From: Hemicordylus capensis
Lineage: Eukaryota; Chordata; Lepidosauria; Squamata; Cordylidae
DNA length: 64,000 bases
Direction of reading: 5' to 3'
Assembly: GCF_027244095.1 (NCBI RefSeq)
Contig: NC_069669.1
Location: forward strand, 4,986,501-5,050,500
Shown here one piece after another: positions 33,251 to 46,752 of this stretch; the stretch's first letter is position 1; the number at the start of each line of letters is the position of its first letter. The notes beneath the pieces are model-generated. The model was not told the origin of the DNA. It searched no databases and saw only the letters and a program-made list of their open reading frames with translations. Both the position numbers and the translations under genes were made by a program.

Positions 33251-34860
33251 TGGGAAGGCATTCCTCCTCCTCCTGCTTGTGGGCAGGCTGTCCCTCATGG
33301 GCTGGGAGTCAAAGGCTGTGCCTTCCATCATGCAGGCATCGCACCACTGTTGGCAGCCCGATTGTCCTGCAGGCAGAAGCGTGATCTGCTAGGCTCTTCC
33401 ACAGTGCCCATCTTGTGGGAAAGGGAGGGCTCTGCAGAGAGCATTGGGTGGCCATCTTTCTCCTGTGACTGCAGTGGAGTCGAGCCTTGCTTGATGGGGA
33501 GGAGAGAATGATCTGCCCTTTTGCCCACAGCCTGAATAGTGGCCCTTTTCAGGGACCTCAAAGCAGTTTCTCTCCATAACCGCTTTCTGCGTGATCTCTT
33601 TCCCCCCTTTTGGGCTGTGCATGTATTCTTGGAGGCAGCCCATTGGCCAAGGTTTCCCTGTTCTAGTGCAGATAAATCAGCAACCCTGATGTTACTGCAT
33701 TTGTGGCAGAAGGCTGCTAGAAAATGGCAGTGCCCAGCCTTCCTTCTCCCAGCCCCTGACCCACGACAGCCATGTGCCAGGAGCCTCTTCTCCCGGGCTT
33801 TGCCTGGTGGTCTTCGCACTTCTGCTCTGTGTTTTGCACTTTCAGGTTTTGAGGAATAAGGTGCCCTCTTTCTTTTCCTGATGGAACAGGAAATGTTTTG
33901 CCAGTTGTCCGGTAGGCGGGAACACGTGGCAGCAAGTGTATCTTTGTATGGTTAAAGATCCTTGTATGGTCTCGGAATAAGGGGTGGTCTGTCTCTGTGA
34001 CCGACAGGAAAAGTACCACCCAAGGAGGAGATGTCGGGGCTTGAGGCAGGTTCTGCATCCTTCCGTTGGAGCCTCTCCCTGAGCCTGCTTGGCTACCCCA
34101 TGAGGGGCTGCCATTGTCTTGTTCATCCTTGGCATACCCTACCATCATCTGCTGGCTTGGAGCAGGCTTCAGTGGCCCACTTAGTCTGGTCCTGTTGCGA
34201 CGTTACCTGTGTTCCAGTAGAGCTGGAGCAGCTTAATGAAGTTGCCAGCCAATCTGGAGTGGTAGAGACAGCGCTGGAAGAAGCCTGGGATTGCAGAGAT
34301 CTGCCCAAGCCCCAAGCTAAGTGGCACATTCCAGACAGACGCTGCCTGTGCTTCCACGGCTGCCTCCCCCTGTGGACCATGGCAGCTGTTGTAGAAAAGG
34401 ACAGGAAATGAATCAGTGTCACAGGCCACACAGCTTTTCTTTCACGTGGCCTCCAGGCTTGGACCTGGGAAAGGCCATTTTAATACAAATCATGAGTGAT
34501 CTTGAAGTGTGTGTGGTTTTCTGGGTTTTTGTTTTAATTTTACTTTTGCTTGAGAATGTCTTGAGGTGATATCATTTTGCTGTGTATTCTGGTTTTCTTT
34601 TGGGTTTTTGTATCTTCCTTGCCCCAATCTGACCTCTCCACTGCTCTCATACGCCTGCCTGCTATGTGTGTGCATGTGCACGGACACACAGACACACACT
34701 TCCTATGCCTTGGAGATGGCTTCAGGAAGAACAACGGGCCTCAGCTGCAGGGCTCCTCCTTCTGCTCCCTCCCCACAAAGGCTTTGGGGTTGGCCATGTG
34801 CCTACTGTACCCTTATTTATTGAAGAGCAAAAAATAGCCAGTCACTTTAAATGTCTTTTA

Positions 34861-34866
34861 ATTAAA
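34861..34866 (+). terminator. NAA60 poly(A) signal (ATTAAA)
   Basis: ATTAAA is followed by the strongly GT-rich TTTGTTTTGTTTGTGATG. This implies a 3' UTR of about 3.3 kb, consistent with the long NAA60 3' UTR known in mammals. Confidence 0.65.
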
Positions 34867-34889
34867 AGGATTTGTTTTGTTTGTGATGC

Positions 34890-35880
34890 TCCTGTCTTGT
34901 TTTCCACTCTTTGCTGCTCTTATGCAATGTGGCTGCCTCCACTGTGGCCTTTGGAAGCACATCCAAGCACTTGCCCCTTGCCTTTCCTTCTGCTGCCCCA
35001 CTCTGGTGCGGTCTTGAATACTTAAACCTGGGAGACTGGAAAAGTCAGTGAATTGGCCTGGGAGCTCAAAAGGGATAACTGGGTGAAACATGGACCAGCT
35101 AGAACCTGTGGGAATGCAATGCTGAAGCCCAATCAGCCAGTGAGTTCAGAATTACAACCACCAGCCAACTGCAAGTTATAGAGGAGAAGCAGAGAAAAGC
35201 GAGGGAGGCTCTGAGGAGGCTCTTGTCAGGAACGAGGGAGGCAGCCTCTGCAGCAGAAATTGCTAGCGGGTGGAGGGAGGGCCAGAAACCTTGGGCCAGA
35301 AGCCTCCACTAGGGCTGTGGAGCCTCCACTAGGGAGTGGCTGTGATCAGAGTATTTGGGGGTGGGTGGGTGGAGGAATCTGGCTTTAGATGCTTTGGGGA
35401 CAGAGAGGAGTTCACCTTGCATGAAACCATCAGGTGCCACCTGTGGTGGCGGTGAGGGCCTTGCCTGAGGGGTGAACATGACCCTTCTGTGCTTCGCTTG
35501 CACTCTTGACCACCCAAATGCTATCTGGGTTCCTTTAATGAAATCTTCAGCAAGAGCTTCCATAATCCGCGTAGGGCTTTTTCTCACTTTGGATTCAAAA
35601 GGGCTTGGGCTTCTATGTTTGTGTATCAGATAGAGAGTCCTTTGGAGAGCTCCCTCCATTCAGTCAGCACCCTGTTGCCTAGATGCTCCCAGGTGTGAGA
35701 GACTGCTGGTCCAATCCAGGATATTCATGCAGATCTCAGCAGCACCAAATTCCCTATGCATGGAGATGTGGGGGGAAACAACCGTCTCTGCTTCCCCACT
35801 CATGTCAATATCTAACCTTAACCGGCTTTCCCATGTGGGTTCCACGGCTGACTAGGAATGAGACTAGTCCTCAAGACACA
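34890..35880. other. Gap between convergent NAA60 and NUDT16L1 3' ends
   Basis: About 1 kb with no recognised exon or clear repeat. The two genes converge across it. Confidence 0.5.
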
Positions 35881-35891
35881 CAACAACATGG

Positions 35892-35897
35892 TTTATT
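35892..35897 (-). terminator. NUDT16L1 poly(A) signal (AATAAA)
   Basis: TTTATT on the plus strand gives a perfect AATAAA on the minus strand, about 520 bp after the NUDT16L1 stop. Confidence 0.55.
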
Positions 35898-36416
35898 CTT
35901 CCAGTCTTCCCTGCCTGCCCTGCTTCCATTTGCAGCAGGACAAGCCCCACAGGGGTTCTGCTCAATGTCAAGAAGGAAGCTGCCCCGTAATGTCCCCCTT
36001 GACAGAGGAGCCTCTGCACACCCAGGGACCTCCACACAGCTTCCTTCCTTCCTTTCAGTGTCCAGGCAGGACTCCCTCTGCATGTCACAGCTTCTCCAGA
36101 CAAATCACAGGCCCGGCTGACCTCTGCGTGGCTGCAGCTGGATCACAAGCCTCGTTTTTCAGTCGGCAGCCACCACACAGATACACACGCTTGCTTGCTG
36201 GCATACCAGGCTCTGAAAGGCCTCCTTGGATGAGAACCTTCCAAAGCAGGGTTTCCCACAGCCAGAGCCCCTTCGGCAGTGGGAAGGAGGCCCAGCAAGT
36301 CCATCCTGGAACTGCCCCAAGCAGCTCCTGTGGCTGAGGCAGTGCTGGGTCAGGTGGGGATTCTTCCTTGGGGCCTGGGCTGGCTCCTTCATGGCGAAAG
36401 TGGCCCTGCCCTCGAC

Positions 36417-39560
<3,144 letters not shown>

Positions 39561-39654
39561 CATCCACATGGCGCTAATGCATCGGATGAGGCCGGCAGCG
39601 TTCTTACTGGGAGGCAAGCCTCATCCGGACGCACTTCTTGGCCTGGGACCGCAG

Positions 39655-39780
39655 AGGAACTCTGCTGGATCAGACCAAGGTGGGGGCCATCCAGTCCAGC
39701 ATCCTCCTTGTTCCAGAGTGGCCAAACACATGCGCAAGAGGGCTGATGCCTATCGTCCTTCAGAGGTAGCCGGCTGCCTC
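39655..39780 (-). mobile_element. CR1 LINE 3' end fragment
   Basis: GAACTCTGCTGGATCAGACC, ATCCAGTCCAGCATCCTCC and GTTCCAGAGTGGCCAAACAC match the CR1 3' end pattern. Confidence 0.55.
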
Positions 39781-40289
39781 TGAACCTGGAGGTTAGGGTT
39801 AGGCTTCTTCTGCAACCTCCTGGCTTCAAATCTCTGCCAGTGTCAGCTTGACTGGAGGCAGAGGGCAATTACTTCCTTCTGTTTGGAGGAGAAAAGCTGG
39901 GCAGGAGGAAGCAGGACGTTTCCTCTTTCCAAGTCAGCCCTGGGAGGGTGTCAGCACCTGGAGAGGCTTGGGAGGGAATCGGCTGGCAGGAGGGGAGTCC
40001 CTAGAAGCCAGTGGAAGTGCCAGAGGAGCAGCCTGAATAGTCTGCGCTCTGCTGGCAGCAAAGAGGCAGCTCGGCCACTCCTCCTTTCACTGGCTGGGGA
40101 AGGCAGCCTAGGTTAGATCCTGCCGCCAGCCGTCCGGAGTCAGATGGTCACTGCTAGTCCAAGTCAGATGGACCAGTGTCAGGCAACGCCCTAGGTTCCT
40201 TCCTATGCTCTTAAGGATGTGCACATCTGCCCACAGGTGGCAGCAAAAGCACACCAAAGGAGGATCTTTATTTAACCCTAGAGTCCTAA

Positions 40290-40560
40290 GCTTGAATAGC
40301 CACCTAATGGCACAGCAGGGAGGTAACGGGCCTAGGGAGCAAGAGGCTGTTGGTTCTAATCCCCACTGGTATTTTCCCCAGATTATGGGAAACACCTATA
40401 TCAGGCAGAAGCGATATAGGAAGATGCTGAAAGGCATCGTCTCCTACTGTGCGGGAGAAGGCAATGGTAAACCCCTCCTGTATTCTACCAAGGACAACCA
40501 CAGGGCTCTGTGGGTGCCAGGAGTCGACACCGACTCGACGGCACAACTTTACCTTTACCT
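40290..40560 (+). repeat. Sauria-type SINE with BovB-like tail
   Basis: CACCTAATGGCACAGCAGGG and GTTGGTTCTAATCCCCAC (A/B-box region) are followed by ATTATGGGAAACACCTATAT. The tail AGGCAATGGTAAACCCCTCC...GAGTCGACACCGACTCGACG is the BovB-related 3' end used by Sauria SINEs. It ends in TTTACCTTTACC repeats. Confidence 0.8.
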
Positions 40561-41035
40561 AAGATTGAAAATTGTACTCCAGACTTTCCTGTGGATTCAT
40601 GGGAGGGAGGAAGATGCTTCAAGGCAGGGTTAGCTTTCACAAAGAGGCCTTGCTGCTGGCTGGCCTCTCTGCAGAAGCTGTGGGTTCCCCCCAGGCTGTC
40701 TCAGGTTGCAGCCGGATCGGCTTAGCCAGGCACTACCATAATGAGGGTAAATATGAACCCTTGATTGCTGCCACCTGGACACCCTCGGAAACAGGATCGC
40801 TGCTCCCCGGGGAGCTGGCTTCCCAAATGCACAGGGCTGCCGTGAGCCCCTGGCGAGCAGAGCCCGTGTAACCAAATCCAGTCCTGGGGGAGGCAGCAGC
40901 TTGTCCTTTGTCTCCAGCCCGTGCCCTGGATGGTTAACTTGGTCTCCTCCTTCCCCACCCACTGAACTCCACTGCCACTCCTTTGCCTTGGAGCAAGAGA
41001 AAGCCAAGCCGCGTGGGGACTGGCAACAGCAGAGG

Positions 41036-42547
41036 ATGTCCGTCCACAACTCTCCCTCCGCCTGGCTGCCTTGGAAAGCCCTCAACCCTGCCACTGGGGC
41101 TGGGATGCTGGACGACAGCCTCACCAACCTCCAGTGGCTCCAGGAGTTCTCCTTCCTCACCGGTGACCCAGAAAAGCCAGCTGCCGCCGCCAGCCAGCTT
41201 AGCCCCCAGAGGCCCCTGCGGGGCTCCGAGGCCCCAGCCAGCCCCCCCGCGGGGGACACCGCCACCAAAGGGATGCCTCCCAGCATGGGCAAGCCCACCT
41301 CCTCCAGCACCAGCGCCCTGCAGCCCCTGGCCTCGGGCGCGGTGGACTACAAGACCGACAGCCGGGTGAAGCCCCCTTACTCCTACGCCACCCTCATCTG
41401 CATGGCCATGCGATCCAGCAAGGAGGCCAGGCTGACCCTCTCTGCCATTTACACCTGGATCACGGAGAACTTCTGCTACTATCGCTATGCGGAGCCCAGC
41501 TGGCAGGTGAGCTGCAGCCTCTGTTGGGAAGGGCCCTTGAGGGGCGCAGAGAGCAAGGGGGTCCTGGTGGGGGGCAGTGTGCTTCTTCTTTGCCCCTTTC
41601 CTCTGGGCATCTGGGGCTGCCACCCCTAGAGACAAGCTGGGTGGGCTGTTACAACTCCCCCCTGGGGATGGAACAGAGGATGCTTCCTCCTTGGCTTTCA
41701 TTCCAGAGGGCGTTTTCTCTCCCTGCTCAGCTGGGTGGGAATCGCCCTCCCCCTGCCCCCCTTTCTGCTTCTGTCGTCTGAACTCCCCTTCCCCAAGCAG
41801 GGGCCCCCCAGCACCTCTCCCCCCCCTTCATGCCCCCTCTCGTCTCTGCCGCAGAACTCTATCCGCCACAACCTCTCCCTGAACAAGTGTTTCCAGAAAG
41901 TGCCGCGGCTGAAGGACGAACCCGGCAAGGGCGGCTTCTGGCAGATTGACCCCCAGTACGCAGACAGGTTTGTCAACGGGGTGCTCCGGCGGAGACGGAC
42001 GCCAGCCCTGCCCTCCGCTTGCAGTCCGTTGATGCAGCCCTTCTCTGCTTTGAAGACTGAGCCGGGCTCCCCCCGAGGGGCAGGGCACGGCCCCCCACGG
42101 CAGGACCGGACAGCCGTGCCACACCGCCTGGGCCGCTGCAAGCCACCGCCTGCCCCCTGGGCCAGCAGAGCCCCTTGGACTGGCCCCCCCTCACCTCTGG
42201 CACCTGCTGGAGGTGGCGCTGCCACTCTGCCAGGGGCCCTCACCTGGGCCTCGGTGCTGGAGGAGAGCTTGGCTGGCCCCGCTGGCACCTTTGACGATGA
42301 CTTGGAGCTCAGCACCGCCCTCGGCTCCTTGGCTGCAGAAGAGGAGCTCACTTCTCAAAGCCAGAGCCAGCCTCTCCGTGCCCTGAGCACCAGCCCCATG
42401 GCCACCCTGGTGGAGGACCTGACTCTGCCCCAGCCGTGGGGGGAGGAAGCAGCCGCAGAGCCTGCCCTGGGCCCCTCCTGGCCTTTTGAGGAGGGGGCCT
42501 GCTTCTCCGAGAGCCTTTTGGCCGAGGTGCAGCCGTGGGAAGTGTGA
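41036..42547 (+). CDS. Forkhead transcription factor, FOXJ1-type paralog, 2 coding exons
   Basis: Exons 41036-41506 and 41855-42547 join to 387 aa. FOXJ1 family marks are present: [15 protein letters not shown] near the N-terminus, then [14 protein letters not shown], then the forkhead domain (about residues 107-200). That domain contains [35 protein letters not shown], recognition helix [13 protein letters not shown], and [19 protein letters not shown], followed by basic RRRR. The intron splits the domain at WQ/NSIRHN. FOXJ1 proteins drive motile-cilia genes in the nucleus; this gene probably acts similarly, but that is inference. The C-terminal half is Pro/Ala/Glu-rich and poorly conserved. 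The gene sits between NUDT16L1 and MGRN1, whereas human FOXJ1 is next to RNF157 (the MGRN1 paralog), so it is a FOXJ1 paralog (foxj1b/foxj1.2-like) rather than FOXJ1 itself. An upstream in-frame ATG at 40901 lacks support. Confidence 0.9.
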
Positions 42548-43007
42548 GCTCCTTGGGCCGGCCTCTCCCCTCACCAGAGACCTCAGAAGATGCAACATCG
42601 CCAGGAGGCACCAGCAGGACTCTGGCCTCTAGAAGCCAGGGAGGGAGAGGCCAGGGGCCCCAGCAGTCGTCCTAGGCGAGCTCTTCCCAGGTTGCCCTGC
42701 AGCTGCTCCACACCTGCCTTCCCAAGGATGATGCCAGCAGCTGTGGTCCCCGGAGAGCTGCAGCTTTGGCTGAAAAGACAGCAAAACGTCTCATTCCTGG
42801 AGGTGCAAAAGCTGGGTCTGCCAGACGCTAACAAGGGCCAGGCGGGGCTTCCAGTTGTCTCAGGGGGCACTCCTGGTCTCTCGTCGTCTGTTGGGGCCCC
42901 TCCCCTCTTCCGCATACAGCCATGCCTTCGCCCCCTCAAAAAACAAACACCACACCTCCATTTCTTTACACTTCTGGATTCTGGAAGCTTAGTTGGCGAT
43001 GGAAGTA

Positions 43008-43013
43008 AATATA
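43008..43013 (+). terminator. Possible poly(A) signal (AATATA) of the FOXJ1-type gene
   Basis: The variant signal AATATA is followed about 25 bp later by GTTTGTGTGTGTGTGGTTTT, a strong GT-rich element. It lies 460 bp after the stop. Confidence 0.35.
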
Positions 43014-44191
43014 TACAAAGAATTTTGTCTGAACAGAGTTTGTGTGTGTGTGGTTTTTGTTCTTTAAATAGGAGAGTCTACCTTGCCCTCCTTGCCCTAG
43101 GAAGGCCCCCCCCCCCCAACATGCTCAGCACGCACAAACAAGAGCCGCAAGAAATAATCTCGTACATGGCAGCCCAGACTAGGCCAGCCAAGGCAGAAGT
43201 GTGGCAGATGAGCTCTGAGTCGCCCACTGGAATAGCTCCCCCCCCCACTTGCCTCTACTTCAGCAGTTTTTCTATGGTTCATTACCCAAAGAAAAAGAGA
43301 TCCAGCTGGAAGGTGGGAATACTGGTTCTGTATGTGCTGAATAGGGTTGCCAACATCTCACTGCCTCAATAAGGGACACGAGGCAAGAACTGTGTGAGTA
43401 GCTGTAGCCCAAGTGCTGTGTGTGCTTTTACCACTTTCATCTGAAACTACAGTGTACGTTACAGCGTCAATGGCTTCTCCTCTGCTTTTTGATATAATCA
43501 TGGTTAGCCAAACTGGGCGTGATGCCATTTTCTAGTAGTCACCACTTGCATGATTTTCACAATCCCGATACCTGGATAATGCAAAGGCAGCCAATCATTG
43601 AGGGCTGTTCGTGTTTTTGTTAATGTCCCCAGTGTGGGACTCGCGGCAGCCTTGAGCCTGCAGCCCACCAGAACCACAAGATACTCTGGTAAGGAGGCAG
43701 AAGGGAAAGGAGATGGAGCTCATTCATTATTAGTGGTTTGATCCAAGTCATGGGTCCTTCCCGTTAGCTGAAAATAAGGGACAACTGGCATCCCATAAGG
43801 GACAGGCAGCTTTGAGCTGAAATAAGAGACATCCCTGCTAACAAGGGACTGTTAGTAATCTCTGTGTGGAAGTTCAGCACTCTGCAAGAAGCAGGGTCTT
43901 CTCTGTGTGCCATGCAGGGCACAGAGAGCAGTTGCTGTCCCCAAGAGACAGAGTCATAGGCCAGACAAGCCTGGACTTGCCTTGCCCGGCTGCCTGATGC
44001 TTCTCCGGACCCCTGGAGACAAAGAGAAGCCATGAGGGCCAACACTCCAAGGCCAGCCAGGTGATTGTTCCAGCCAACGGCCAGCCTTTGGAGAGGAACA
44101 GCCTGTCCTGTGTACCTGCCAAACAAAGGGCAGGTGGGCAGATCTAGGGACTGGGGCAGAGAGAGAACAGAAGCAAGGAAAGCTGCTCTTG

Positions 44192-44460
44192 TGATGATGA
44201 GCATGAAATGCCCCCTTTGCTAAGCAAGGGCCACCATGGTTTGCATTTGGATGGGAGACTACATGCAAGTGTGATCAGAGGTCCCTTAGGGGATGGAGCC
44301 AAAGTTCAGTGGCCGAGCATCTGTGTTGCATGTAGAAGGTTCCAGGTTCACTCCCTGACTGCACCGTCAGGTAGGACAGGGAGAGTCTTTGGCCGGAAAC
44401 CTTGGAGAAGTCGCTGCTGGTCAGTGAACTGAACTAGGTGGACCAAGGGTGATTTCATCA
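44192..44460 (+). repeat. 5S/tRNA chimeric SINE, full length
   Basis: Head GCTAAGCAAGGGCCACCATG and TTGGATGGGAGACTACATG (close to 5S rRNA GGATGGGAGACC). Middle GAGCCAAAGTTCAGTGGCCG and GGTTCCAGGTTCACTCC. Tail AGTCGCTGCTGGTCAG. Confidence 0.75.
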
Positions 44461-44794
44461 TCAGCCTGCCAGGGGCATGAAGGAGCCCCTGATGGGCTGG
44501 CAGGAGCTCACTCTCTTCCCTGCCTGCCTGCCGAGTGGCTCTGCCCAGCACCCCTTGAAGGCACAGCCCACCAGGAAGTTCCCCTCTGCTAGCTGCATGG
44601 AAGTGAAGGGTGGCCAGCCAAGACTCGCCCTCCCAGTTCAGAAGCCGCATGGCAGCAGGTGGCCACTGCAGGGCCTGGCTCTCAGCCCAGGGATCTGGCG
44701 GCTATGTCAAGGGGCCAGCAGCTCACTCGAGCCAAGCCCTGACCCACAGCTGGGAAGAGGAAGAACAGCCTGGAGCCAGCAGCATCGTCATACT

Positions 44795-45010
44795 CAGCAT
44801 TTATGTAGTGCATTTCCACTGTTCAAAGCACTCCACACAGAATCACCACCACGATAATCATGGCACCACCTTGTCAGGTAGGTCAGTATATAATCCTCTC
44901 CCCCCTGGAAAGGGGAAGGGGGCTTTGAGAGAAGAAGGGGGGTGCCTGCCACCTGGGGGCGGGCCTGCAGCCGAGGCAAGACTCGAACTGGGGTCCTCCT
45001 GGCTCTTACA
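44795..45010 (-). repeat. Possible MIR-type SINE fragment
   Basis: CAGCATTTATGTAGTGCATT, CACTGTTCAAAGCACTCCAC, CAGGTAGGTCAGTATATAAT and AGACTCGAACTGGGGTCC follow the order of an antisense MIR (tail, core, B box). Similarity is modest. Confidence 0.4.
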
Positions 45011-46221
45011 CTTGGTAGCCCCAAGGCTAGAGTCAAGGCTGATCTGCCCCCACTGATGGCAGAAGGAAACTGGCACAAGCCACTCCAAGGGCCCGAAGGC
45101 AGCTTCCAGAAGCCAGAGCTGGCCCTCCGAGGAAGGAGGAGTCTCCAGAGCAGCCTGCAGGCCCTCCCCCCACCCACGGCTGGAGAAAGGGGCCAACCCA
45201 GGAGAGGCTCTGCACAAGGGAGAACAAGACACACCACAGAGGCTGAGCCAGAGATCAGCTCTGCCTTCTTGTGAGAAAGAAAATCTGGCACCACAGAAGA
45301 GGAGGGAACAGGGAAGCCAAGAGGGAACAGGGGACCCGGAGGGAGAGTCCCTGCCCTCTGGGGGAAGCAGGAGCAAGGCACGGGGAAGCAGGGGCCAGGC
45401 AAGGTGGGCGGTGGCTCTCGCTGGTCCAGCTCCTGGTCCAGCTCCTCCCAGCCCCACTGCCTGAGCTCAGACAAGTTCCCCTTCCCCAGCCACGAGGCCC
45501 TGGCCCACGCTGCCCTCCACAAAAGGGCAGGAGCTCTTTGCAGGAAACCAGGCAGCACCCCGGGGCACCTGGCTGTCAGCCACACAAGGTGGCCGGGGCA
45601 AGCCCAGCTCCACTGGCCCTCGGGCACTTGGAGAGGAGCTGGAGGCAGCTCATCAAGCAGGCCACCCCACCACACACACGGCGAGGGGGCCGGGCCTGCT
45701 CTCTAGCTGCCCCCCTCGAACCCACCCCACCCCAGCTTTCTTGCAGAGGAGGCCCAAGTTCCCCCACCCCACCCCACTCCTTTCTGCAGGGGCAGCTGCA
45801 GGAGAGGAGCCCTCCGTGGGGTGGAGCTGCCACAGCAAAGCAGCCAGGCAAGGGAGGAGGAGGAGGAGGAGAGTGTTTATATGGAAGGCCAGAGGGCCAG
45901 CAGATATTTACAAAGGAGCGGGGAAGGGGGTGGGCCCTTCCACCACTCTTGCCCCTGCTCCCAAGTGCGGACAGGCGAGGGAGGGGTGAGAACATGCATG
46001 CCTGTCCAAAGAGCCCCTCCTTGGGGGCGGGCGAGCTGGGCGGAGGCAGGGCCCAAGGGAGAAGGAACAATGTCTGTCTGGCACAGTGGGCGAAGCGGTG
46101 GCCCATCAAGAATCCTTCCGGGGTGGGGGCGGGTCACGGGATCCTGCAGGCAGGCGGCCCAGGAGAGCACACGGTGGGGGGGGGAGGCCCTGGGCTGCGA
46201 CTCCGGGCCTGAGCCAGGCGC

Positions 46222-46358
46222 TCAGGGGGGCCCCTCCCCAGCGTCCATGCAGAGAGGAGGCTGGCTGAAGAGGAAGGGCTGCTGCTGCTGCTGCTGCGGC
46301 CGCCCCGAACGGCCGGTCCCACTGCTCTGGATGCTGCCGGTGGCGAAGTCGGAAAACC
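46222..46358 (-). CDS. Candidate alternative terminal exon of MGRN1
   Basis: After a CTCCTCCAG acceptor, in the same phase (1) as the last MGRN1 junction, the minus strand reads GFSDFATGSIQSSGTGRSGR, a run of six glutamines, PFLFSQPPLCMDAGEGPP, and a stop. Human MGRN1 has isoforms with different C-termini, so this may be a second one. No close match to a known tail is recognised, and the glutamine run comes from a CTG/CAG microsatellite, so this could be chance. Confidence 0.35.
46277..46296. repeat. (CTG)n microsatellite
   Basis: About six uninterrupted CTG units, which would encode polyglutamine on the minus strand in the candidate alternative MGRN1 exon. Confidence 0.85.
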
Positions 46359-46752
46359 CTGGAGGAGGGGAGAGAGGCGGTCAGAGGCTCTGGGAAGTTG
46401 TGGGACCCCCAGGGAAGCCAACGCTGCCACCCCCCCAGCAGGAGCCTGCAGTGCAGCTAACCGAGGGGTGTGTGTGTGTGTGTGTCGGGACAGGCGTGTC
46501 TGACTGCAGAAAGAGGCTGCCAAGCAGGTGGTGGTGGTGGTGGTGGGTCCTTGGTGGGGGGGAAAGTGACGCTGCCCCACTGCAGCAAGCCAAGCCCCAG
46601 AGGGCTGGAAGGGGCTGGCCCGCCCATCCTGGGCCTTCCCCACACATGCCCCTCTCCTCCTCCCTGCCCCCAGTTCTGCCTGCCCTTCCCCACCCGCCCC
46701 TCTCAGAGAGGCCCCTGCCAACGCACAGGAAGGAAAGCGCAGACGTACCAGC

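Larger units (their letters stand above)
43020..46221. other. Spacer between the FOXJ1-type gene and MGRN1
   Basis: Holds a 5S/tRNA SINE (44192-44460) and a possible MIR fragment (44795-45010). From 45 to 46.2 kb the sequence is GC-rich and may be MGRN1 3' UTR. Long open frames here come from base composition; none matches a family I know. Confidence 0.5.

Noticed and set aside
40901-41035. Upstream start of the FOXJ1-type protein at an in-frame ATG
   Set aside because: The added residues (MSFVSSPCPGW...) have no family match, and [10 protein letters not shown] at 41036 gives a family-like N-terminus. It is not fully excluded.
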